Positions 52,758 to 61,581 of a stretch of DNA of 64,000 nt are shown here, in pieces. Made by a program: the position numbers and the translations under genes. Below the pieces are notes generated by a model. That model searched no databases, was not told where the DNA came from, and saw only the letters and a list, made by a program, of their open reading frames with translations. The stretch's first letter is position 1; each line of letters begins with the position of its first letter. Source of the DNA: Microbulbifer sp. ALW1 (GTDB lineage Bacteria; Pseudomonadota; Gammaproteobacteria; Pseudomonadales; Cellvibrionaceae); the NCBI RefSeq assembly GCF_009903625.1, contig NZ_CP047569.1, positions 3,512,501-3,576,500 of the forward strand, written 5' to 3'.

Positions 52758-53216
52758 TTATACAAATTGCATCACCAGCCACTCGGCGATCAGCGCGGGC
52801 TTTTCCTGGCCTTCAATCTCCACGGTGACCTCCAGTTTCAACTGGAACTGGCCCGGATTTTTTTCGAGAATATCCAGTACTTTGGCGCGGGCCCGCACAC
52901 GCTGATCCACCTTTACCGGGTTAATAAAGCGCACCTTGTCCAGGCCATAGTTCACTCCCATTTTTACCCCTTCCATCACCACTTCCAGTTGCTCGGCGAA
53001 GTAGGACAACATGGACAGGGACAGAAAGCCGTGGGCGATGGTGCTACCAAAAGGAGACTTGGCTGCAGCTTCCGGGTCCACGTGGATAAACTGGTGATCC
53101 AGGGTGCAGTCGGCAAAGGCGTTAATACGTTCCTGGTCAATCTGGAACCAGTCGGTAGCCTGGGTTTCACTGCCGATGGCACGCGCGTAATCGCTGGGGG
53201 AAATAATGGTTGGCAT
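52758..53216 (-). CDS. MaoC-like (R)-enoyl-CoA hydratase
   Basis: 152-residue hot-dog-fold protein of the MaoC dehydratase family, with the catalytic DQFIHVDPEAAAKSPFG (Asp-x4-His, about 43-60) and GFLSLSMLSYFAEQ. Hydrates enoyl-CoA to (R)-3-hydroxyacyl-CoA, the partner step of the MFE-2-like SDR. Same strand, 55 bases before the SDR start. Dimer by family. Confidence 0.92.
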   Translation of the reverse strand: MPTIISPSDYARAIGSETQATDWFQIDQERINAFADCTLDHQFIHVDPEAAAKSPFGSTIAHGFLSLSMLSYFAEQLEVVMEGVKMGVNYGLDKVRFINPVKVDQRVRARAKVLDILEKNPGQFQLKLEVTVEIEGQEKPALIAEWLVMQFV

Positions 53217-53262
53217 GGGAACTCCCTATCGCAAAGTGTTAAATTTATTCTTCAATTCAAAA

Positions 53263-54057
53263 TCAGAATGCGGATACACCACCGTCTACTGCCAGTGCCT
53301 GTCCGGTAACATAAGTCAGCGCCGGAGAGCACAGCATCAACATGGCACTGACCACTTCTTCCGGTTTACCCAAGCGTTTCATCGGGCAACCTGCGGCAAA
53401 GATGGAATGTACCTGTTCCACTGTGGCACCTTCCGGCGCCTGCATATCCGCGACCATCGGTGTCAGGGTGTAAAAAGGACAGATGGCGTTAACACGCACG
53501 TTGTGACGGGCATACTCCACTGCTGCAGTGCGGGTCAGGCCAACCACCGAGTGCTTGGCGGCAGAGTATGACGAGGCCTTGGGCGCACCGCCGAGGCCGG
53601 CCATGGAACTGACATTGAGGATCACACCACTGCCCTGGATGCGCATCACTTTCAGCTGGTGCTTCATACCGAAGAAAACACCTTTCACATTCACCCGGTG
53701 TTGCAGATCAAAGGTTTCTTCATCCACCTCTTCGAAATATTGCAACGGCGGCGCGATGCCGGCGTTGTTGATGGCGATATCCAGCCCACCAAAATTCTCC
53801 CGAGCCAGTGCCACCATGGCGGCACAGTCGGTTTCCGAGGACACATCACAGGCCACGGCCTGCACTTCCACGCCCAGTGCCGTCAGTTTGTCCACAACTG
53901 GCTCGAGGCCCGCTTCGTTGATATCGCCCAGTACCAGGCGCGCACCGCGGCGGCCCAGTTCTTCGGAAATCAGCGCACCGAAGCCACTTGCGGCACCGGT
54001 GACCAAAGCGACTTTGCCAGTGAAATCCAGCATCGGGTCTTTGTTAGATTCCACCAT
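53263..54057 (-). CDS. SDR-family oxidoreductase
   Basis: 264-residue short-chain dehydrogenase: TGAASGFGALISEELGRRGA (cofactor motif, about 17-36), NNAGIAPP, SSMAGLGG and YSAAKHSVVGL (Tyr-x3-Lys). Substrate unknown; a 3-hydroxyacyl or secondary alcohol oxidation is plausible. Start at ATG 54057 places it 2 bases after the stop of the upstream SDR gene; a second ATG eight codons later also fits. Confidence 0.87.
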   Translation of the reverse strand: MVESNKDPMLDFTGKVALVTGAASGFGALISEELGRRGARLVLGDINEAGLEPVVDKLTALGVEVQAVACDVSSETDCAAMVALARENFGGLDIAINNAGIAPPLQYFEEVDEETFDLQHRVNVKGVFFGMKHQLKVMRIQGSGVILNVSSMAGLGGAPKASSYSAAKHSVVGLTRTAAVEYARHNVRVNAICPFYTLTPMVADMQAPEGATVEQVHSIFAAGCPMKRLGKPEEVVSAMLMLCSPALTYVTGQALAVDGGVSAF

Positions 54058-54059
54058 GA

Positions 54060-54836
54060 TCACAGCCCCCCGCAGGAAGTCAGGCCGCCATCTACCACCA
54101 CGCATTCGCCGTTGGTGTAGCTACCGGCATCGGAAACCAGATACAACACGGTACCGGCCATTTCTTCCGGCTCCGCGTGGCGGTGCATGGGAATATGGCT
54201 AACAGCGGTTTTGTAGATTTCCTCGTGGGAAAAGAGCGCACCGGCAAATTTGGTTTTGGTCAGACCCGGCAACAGCGCATTGACGCGGATATTGAATTGG
54301 GCGCACTCCTTGGCAAACGCCTTGGTCATGTTGACCACTGCTGCCTTGGTAATGGAATAGATACCCTGCCCCACACCCGGCTGCAGTGCATTAATGGAGG
54401 CGGTATTGACGATGCAACCTCCGCCGTTTTCCCGCATCAGCTTGCCCGCTTCCACCGACATAAAGAAATAGCCACGGATGTTTACCGCTACGGTTTTTTC
54501 AAAGGCACCGAGATCCGTGTCCAGGATGTGTCCGAAATAGGGATTGGTCGCGGCGTTGTTCACCAGGATATCGAGCTTGCCGTACTGATCGCGGATATGG
54601 CTGAACACCTGCGTAATATCTTCCATATTGCCGATATGACAGGGCAAAGCTTCGGCCTTGCCTCCGGCCTCATTGATGGCATCGGCTACGACCTGGCAGC
54701 CCTCAATTTTGCGACTGGAAACCAGAACATGGGCCCCCTGCTCCGCCAGCAACCTGGCAATGGCCTCACCGATTCCGCGGCTGGCCCCGGTAACCAGGGC
54801 AATTTTTCCACTCAGATCAAAAAGATTGGTCGCCAT
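54060..54836 (-). CDS. SDR-family oxidoreductase
   Basis: 258-residue short-chain dehydrogenase with cofactor motif TGASRGIGEAIARLLAEQGA (about 16-35), NNAATNPYFG, NTASINALQ and YSITKAAVVNMTKAF. Like FabG in size and form, probably reducing or oxidising a 3-oxoacyl or ketone group. 12-base tandem repeats lie just upstream in the leader (54852-54935), and only ordinary spacing to the next gene follows. Confidence 0.88.
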   Translation of the reverse strand: MATNLFDLSGKIALVTGASRGIGEAIARLLAEQGAHVLVSSRKIEGCQVVADAINEAGGKAEALPCHIGNMEDITQVFSHIRDQYGKLDILVNNAATNPYFGHILDTDLGAFEKTVAVNIRGYFFMSVEAGKLMRENGGGCIVNTASINALQPGVGQGIYSITKAAVVNMTKAFAKECAQFNIRVNALLPGLTKTKFAGALFSHEEIYKTAVSHIPMHRHAEPEEMAGTVLYLVSDAGSYTNGECVVVDGGLTSCGGL

Positions 54837-54851
54837 AGTGTTCTCCCAACA

Positions 54852-54935
54852 GTCGTTTTTGTCGCTGTTTATGTCGTTATTTATATCGTTGTTTATGTCG
54901 ATATTTATGTGGATGTTTATGTAGACGTTTAATTC
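54852..54935. repeat. seven 12-bp tandem repeats
   Basis: Seven imperfect 12-base units close to GTCGATGTTTAT on the plus strand, AT-rich, between the stop of the phosphotransferase gene and the start of the SDR at 54836; the first unit overlaps that stop codon by a few bases. Confidence 0.85.
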
Positions 54936-55978
54936 GATTCTTTTTCGATGACATCCAGGGCCAACATCGCCAGTGGCCCCACAAAGGCCCCGAGTTTGGC
55001 CGCATCTTTACTGGATGCATTGCCATCATGGGCGCGCTTGGCGACGCCCTGGATAATGGCGGCGAGGCGGAAAAAGCTGAACGCGAGATAGAACGCCCAA
55101 TTATCAATACGGTCTATTCCCATCCGCTCGCAGTAGCGCGCCACGTATTCCTGCTCACTCGGGATTCCCAGGCTGCGGCGATCTACTCCCATCAATCCGG
55201 AAATATTGCCGCTATCTGCGGGCATACGCAGCTGCATGCACTGGTAAGCGAGATCTGCAAATGGATGCCCCAGGGTGGAAAGCTCCCAATCCAACACCGC
55301 GATCGCACGCGACTCTGTCGGGTGAAACATGATGTTGTCGAGACGGTAATCACCGTGCACCAGGGATACGCGGCCATCGTCTTCCGGCAGATTCTCACCC
55401 AACCACAAGATCAACTGATCCATGGCCGTAATCGCCTGCAGCTCCGAAGCCCGATACTGTCCCTGCCAGCGCTCGAACTGGCGTTCGAAATAGTTGCCCG
55501 GGCGCCCGTAATCGGTAAGCCCTGCCGCGTCCAGATCCACACTGTGCAATGCGGCCAGTACCCGGTTCATTTCTTCGTAAAAGGCACTGCGCTCACCGTT
55601 ATTCAATTCCGGTAGCGCTGCATCCCAGAAAATCCGCCCCTCGCAATACTCCATCAAATAGAACATGGAGCCGATCACTTCGCGGTCTTCGCACAGGTGC
55701 AGCACTTTGGGTACCGGTACATCGCTGCCGGCCAGTGCCTGCATCACACGATATTCCCGGTCTACCGCGTGTGCAGACTTCAGCAATTTTCCCGGCGGCT
55801 GGCGGCGCAGCACGTAAGTGCCCGCGCTGGTTTCCACTTTGAAAGTGGGGTTGGACTGGCCACCGGAGAATTTGCTCGCGCGTACCTCACCGTCAAACCC
55901 GGCCACTTTGCCATTCAGGTAGCGGGAGAGTTTTTCCGTATCCAGCAGGACATGAGAGGGACTATCTACTGCCGACAT
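54929..55978 (-). CDS. APH-type phosphotransferase (ACAD10/11 kinase-domain-like)
   Basis: 349-residue protein of the aminoglycoside-phosphotransferase fold. ATP-site FSGGQSNPTFKVE, catalytic loop VHGDYRLDNIMF (about 219-230, catalytic Asp) and metal Asp in LDWELSTLGHPFADL. Relatives are the N-terminal domains of animal ACAD10/11 and the bacterial LvaA kinase, which phosphorylate the 4-hydroxyl of 4-hydroxyacyl-CoA. Directly next to the acyl-CoA dehydrogenase, starting one base after its stop. Not an antibiotic resistance gene by context. Confidence 0.88.
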   Translation of the reverse strand: MSAVDSPSHVLLDTEKLSRYLNGKVAGFDGEVRASKFSGGQSNPTFKVETSAGTYVLRRQPPGKLLKSAHAVDREYRVMQALAGSDVPVPKVLHLCEDREVIGSMFYLMEYCEGRIFWDAALPELNNGERSAFYEEMNRVLAALHSVDLDAAGLTDYGRPGNYFERQFERWQGQYRASELQAITAMDQLILWLGENLPEDDGRVSLVHGDYRLDNIMFHPTESRAIAVLDWELSTLGHPFADLAYQCMQLRMPADSGNISGLMGVDRRSLGIPSEQEYVARYCERMGIDRIDNWAFYLAFSFFRLAAIIQGVAKRAHDGNASSKDAAKLGAFVGPLAMLALDVIEKESN

Positions 55979-57193
55979 TCAGCCCTCCTCCGCAGCGTAG
56001 GCCGCCGCCAAGTTGCGCCCCAGTTGCATCATATGCACCTGGTCCGGACCATCCGCGAGACGGATAGTGCGCGCGTAACTGTAGGCGCGGGCCAAGTGGA
56101 AATCCTGACCGAGGCCGGCGGCACCGTGAATCTGGATAGCGCGGTCAATCACATTGCAGGCCATTTGCGGTGCGACAATTTTGATCATCGCAATCAGGTC
56201 TCGCGCGGCTTTGTTGCCGTGGCGATCCATTTGATCGGCGGCCTTCAGGGTCAGCAGACGTGCCTGTTCGATGTCACAGGCGGATTTGGCGATATCCTCG
56301 CGTACGGAACCCTGTTTGATCATCGGGCGGCCAAAGACTACCCGGCTTTCTGCCCGCACTGACATCATTTCCAGTGCACGCTGGGCCTGGCCGATCAGGC
56401 GCATGCAGTGGTGGATGCGACCCGGGCCTAGGCGGCCCTGGGCAATTTCAAATCCGCGACCCTCGCCGAGAATCAGGTTTTCTTTCGGTACCCGGACATT
56501 GTCGAAAATAATTTCTGCGTGGCCTTCCGGCGCGTCGTCATAACCAAATACGGTCATGGGGCGGACGACCTTTACTCCCGGCGTGTTCATCGGTACCAGA
56601 ATCTGAGATTGCTGGCGGTAGCGGTCTTCACTGTCGGGTGCCGTCTTGCCCATCACAATCAGAATTTCGCAGCGCTTGTTCAGGGCACCGCTGATATAAA
56701 ACTTGTGGCCGTTGATAACGTAGTCATCACCATCGCGCACGATTTCGGTTTCAATATTGGTGGCATCGCTAGAAGCCACTTTGGGCTCGGTCATGGCGAA
56801 GGCAGAGCGGATCTCGCCTTCGAGCAGAGGCTTCAACCAGCGCTCTTGTTGCTCCGGTGACCCGTATTGGGTCAACACTTCCATATTGCCGGTATCCGGC
56901 GCGCTACAATTGAAGACCTCGGAAGAAAAGCCCACTCGCCCCATCTCTTCGGCCAGCGGTGCATATTCGAGATTGGAGAGGCCGGCACCCCATTTGGTGT
57001 CGGGCAAAAACAGATTCCACAGGCCGGCATCCTTGGCCTTGCGCTTGAGGGTTTCCATGATCGGCGGCTCGCCCCAGCGATCCTGTTCGAGCTGCTCGTA
57101 ATAGGTCTGCTCGACAGGAATGACCTCTTCCGCCATAAACTGTTTCAGGCGTGAGAGCAGGTCCTGTACCTTCGGGGAATATTCAAAATTCAT
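55979..57193 (-). CDS. acyl-CoA dehydrogenase (ACAD10/11-like)
   Basis: 404-residue FAD-dependent dehydrogenase. [18 protein letters not shown] (about 130-147) and [31 protein letters not shown], and HGAAGLG near the C-terminus are ACAD motifs. The catalytic base position and its sequence to ACAD10/11 (with [12 protein letters not shown]) suggests it removes phosphate from 4-phosphoacyl-CoA rather than making a plain enoyl-CoA; this is inferred. Adjoins the kinase gene with no gap. Confidence 0.9.
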   Translation of the reverse strand: MNFEYSPKVQDLLSRLKQFMAEEVIPVEQTYYEQLEQDRWGEPPIMETLKRKAKDAGLWNLFLPDTKWGAGLSNLEYAPLAEEMGRVGFSSEVFNCSAPDTGNMEVLTQYGSPEQQERWLKPLLEGEIRSAFAMTEPKVASSDATNIETEIVRDGDDYVINGHKFYISGALNKRCEILIVMGKTAPDSEDRYRQQSQILVPMNTPGVKVVRPMTVFGYDDAPEGHAEIIFDNVRVPKENLILGEGRGFEIAQGRLGPGRIHHCMRLIGQAQRALEMMSVRAESRVVFGRPMIKQGSVREDIAKSACDIEQARLLTLKAADQMDRHGNKAARDLIAMIKIVAPQMACNVIDRAIQIHGAAGLGQDFHLARAYSYARTIRLADGPDQVHMMQLGRNLAAAYAAEEG

Positions 57194-57220
57194 GTTGCTT
57201 TCCCGTTTTATTATCTTGCG

Positions 57221-57892
57221 TTAACTGTAGGTAATGAATTCGCGGCGCTTGGTGTTATCCAGGTGCGGAACGTGATTGAAACTGTGTAGACTGACACCGC
57301 TGCGGCCGGCAAAGAAATGACTGACTGCGGTGTTTTTTATCTGCATATTCAGCTGCGTCACGCTGTGGGACGGCGCCCCCAGTATCTGCCGCACCATCAT
57401 GGCAATGGCGCCACCGGAACTCACCACCAGGGTTTTTCCACCCTTGGCACCGGCAGCCAAAACGCCCAACACTTCTTCAATGCGCTGTTCGAACTGCTGC
57501 CAACTTTCCGCGCCAACAATTTCGCCCGCGGACCAGGCGTGCATGGCCATTTTCAGAAATCGGTAATAGTCCGCCCGTGTGGCGCCGGTTTGCGGGGCAG
57601 CCTGCGGATTTTTTTCACCGTAGGCGGTCATCACCCGCTTGAAGTCAAATTCATTCAGCTGCGGCAGCTCTTCCACACGGTGGCGATCCAGTCCCAGGCC
57701 TTCGCAAATACCCTGGGCGGTTTCCCGATGGCGCTGCAGATCGCCGCTGACGATATGGTCGAACTGCGCCGCCTCCTGCGCCCAGTGCTCCCCTAACCAG
57801 CGCGCCTGCTGCCAGCCGAGCTCTGACAGCTGGTCGTAGTTGTCACTGCCAAATGACGCCTGTCCGTGGCGCACAACAAATATTTCTGGCAC
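57221..57892 (-). CDS. histidine phosphatase family protein
   Basis: 223-residue phosphatase of the phosphoglycerate-mutase-like branch: VVRHGQASFG (catalytic His about 8-10), then an internal SGDLQRHRETAQ (Arg) and VVSSGGAIAMMV (second His replaced by Gly, unlike the usual SHGG), so the proton-donor/second-His function may be altered. First gene of the operon; it may hydrolyse a phosphate from an acyl or CoA intermediate, but that is a guess. Confidence 0.83.
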   Translation of the reverse strand: MPEIFVVRHGQASFGSDNYDQLSELGWQQARWLGEHWAQEAAQFDHIVSGDLQRHRETAQGICEGLGLDRHRVEELPQLNEFDFKRVMTAYGEKNPQAAPQTGATRADYYRFLKMAMHAWSAGEIVGAESWQQFEQRIEEVLGVLAAGAKGGKTLVVSSGGAIAMMVRQILGAPSHSVTQLNMQIKNTAVSHFFAGRSGVSLHSFNHVPHLDNTKRREFITYS

Positions 57893-58020
57893 GGCCTCTC
57901 TCCCGTTGACGGCACAGTAAACGATGCCGGAAAGGTTTCGAATTACGTCGCGGGTTATTCACTCGCGCCCTTTGCTGGGAGATAAAGCTAGCGATTCCGT
58001 GTGGATCATCAAAGTTTATT

Positions 58021-58038
58021 ATGTAAATATCCAAACAT
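58021..58038. promoter_or_regulatory. possible LysR-type binding site
   Basis: ATGT-N10-ACAT in the region between the divergent operon and LysR gene (T-N11-A form). Only weakly supported; LysR sites are often degenerate. Confidence 0.3.
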
Positions 58039-58082
58039 TCACAGCAGTGATACCAATCGGGGGGACCCGGATCAGGAGCGAC

Positions 58083-58979
58083 GTGACCGTGCAGTTACAA
58101 CAAATCGACATGAATCTCTTCCCGGTACTCGATGCCATCTACAACACCCGCAACTTGACCCGCGCTGCCGAGCGCCTGCACATCACCCAACCCGCGGTGA
58201 GCAATGCCCTCGCCCGCTTGCGCCGGGCTCTGGACGATCAGCTGTTTATCCGTACGCCCAACGGTATGAGCCCCACGCCCCTGACCGAAGGCATCATGCC
58301 CAAGGTGCAGCAGGCGTTGGCGTTGCTGGGTAGCAGTGTGACGGAGCATCACCGGTTTGAACCCGCCAGCGCGCAGAAGACCCTGCGGGTTTCCATGAAC
58401 GATATGGCGGAGACACTCGTATTACCGCGGTTGCTGGAGCACTTGCAGGAGGTGGCGCCGGGGATCAGTGTGGAGTCTTACTATGTGCCGCGGGATCAGC
58501 TGGTGAAGGAGCTGGCGGCCAACAGCCTGGATTTTGCGCTGGATGTGCCGATGGTTTCCGCCACCCAGCTAAATCAGCACCGCCTCTCGGCGGACCGTTA
58601 CCAGTGTATGTTGCGCCCGGACCATCCCCTGGCCGGGGAAGCCAGCCTGACGCTGGAGCAATATCTGGAGCTTGAGCATATCCATGTCTCCAGCCGCCGC
58701 AGTGGCCCGGGCATCGCGGATATGGCCCTCAACAAGCTGGGGCGCCGGCGCAAGGTGAAGCTGCGGGTGCAGCATTACCGGGTGGCGCCACTGGTGGTGC
58801 TGAAGACGGACCTAGCGCTGACGGTACCGGTAAGTCTGGCACGACAGTACCCGGCGAAGTGTTTCGAACTACCCTTTCAGATTCCCCAGATGGACTGGCA
58901 CCTGCTGTGGCACCGCAGCCAGGATGAGGAAGGGGCCAATCGGTGGTTGCGGGAGCAAGTGCTCGATTTATTTGGCTAG
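58083..58979 (+). CDS. LysR-family transcriptional regulator
   Basis: 298-residue LysR-type regulator (LysR HTH MNLFPVLDAIYNTRNLTRAA and HITQPAVSNALARLRRAL, residues 10-50). Start is GTG at 58083, with AGGAG 5 bases upstream and the family pattern VQLQQIDMNLFPV; an ATG at 58110-58112 is the alternative. Divergent from the nine-gene operon (190 bases between start codons), so it probably controls fatty-acid or hydroxyacid catabolism. NodD/ToxR-like by form. Confidence 0.9.
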   Translation: MTVQLQQIDMNLFPVLDAIYNTRNLTRAAERLHITQPAVSNALARLRRALDDQLFIRTPNGMSPTPLTEGIMPKVQQALALLGSSVTEHHRFEPASAQKTLRVSMNDMAETLVLPRLLEHLQEVAPGISVESYYVPRDQLVKELAANSLDFALDVPMVSATQLNQHRLSADRYQCMLRPDHPLAGEASLTLEQYLELEHIHVSSRRSGPGIADMALNKLGRRRKVKLRVQHYRVAPLVVLKTDLALTVPVSLARQYPAKCFELPFQIPQMDWHLLWHRSQDEEGANRWLREQVLDLFG

Positions 58980-59011
58980 TTCTCGGTGACGCTCAGTTCC
59001 AGTCAACCGGC

Positions 59012-59125
59012 GGTCCCGCTACCGGGCAAGGCTTTGCGAGACACGTCGTGAACCCATCCATGGGGACTCTTCCGCAAGGTCCCTCTCGCGGAAGGTCTCG
59101 CAAAGCCTTGCCCGATAGCGGCACC
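59012..59125. repeat. composite inverted-repeat element, copy 3
   Basis: 114-base element in the 318-base LysR-fadH gap. Outer arms of 31 bases (59012-59042 and 59095-59125) match at 29 of 31 positions. Inside: hairpin CTTCCGC/GCGGAAG (59069-59094) and, on the minus strand, a 26-base core (59044-59069) with CCCA-TGGA-TGGG. Same plan as copies 1 and 2. Rest of the gap holds the fadH promoter region. Confidence 0.9.
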
Positions 59126-59217
59126 TTCTCGTCAGCTCTGGCGCACTGAAAGCCAGAGGAATCGGTCGAATTGGTCACTGCAGGTTCCTTCGGGCAATTG
59201 CTATCCTTGGACAACAC

Positions 59218-61338
<2,121 letters not shown>

Positions 61339-61383
61339 ATAGATCGGGTATCACTCCGGTCTAACCCCCAAGTCTGTGTTCAC

Positions 61384-61406
61384 GGGTGGCTCTTCACGGG
61401 CCACCC
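61384..61406. other. hairpin after fadH
   Basis: GGGTGGC / GCCACCC with an 9-base loop, 46 bases after the fadH stop. Could end the fadH transcript but no T-run follows, so weakly supported. Confidence 0.4.
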
Positions 61407-61581
61407 ATGGCGCAGATTCCCCCGCTGCTAGCCCACGATAACCCCATCACAGATCTATACTCGTTGGTACGGAATCGCCTGCCAGGGAAGTGCGTCGATA
61501 CCTCGTTTTCCAGCGTTTTCACGCCACATCCCCGCCTTCCCTGCACGTCACAATAATGACCGACAGGAAAGCTCTAGCGCC

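Noticed and set aside
54929..55978. aminoglycoside resistance gene
   Set aside because: APH fold only; position next to an acyl-CoA dehydrogenase and within a fatty-acid operon fits an acyl-CoA kinase.
59012..59125. integron attC site
   Set aside because: No GTTRRRY/RYYYAAC core sites and no integrase; architecture is symmetrical arms, not L/R boxes.
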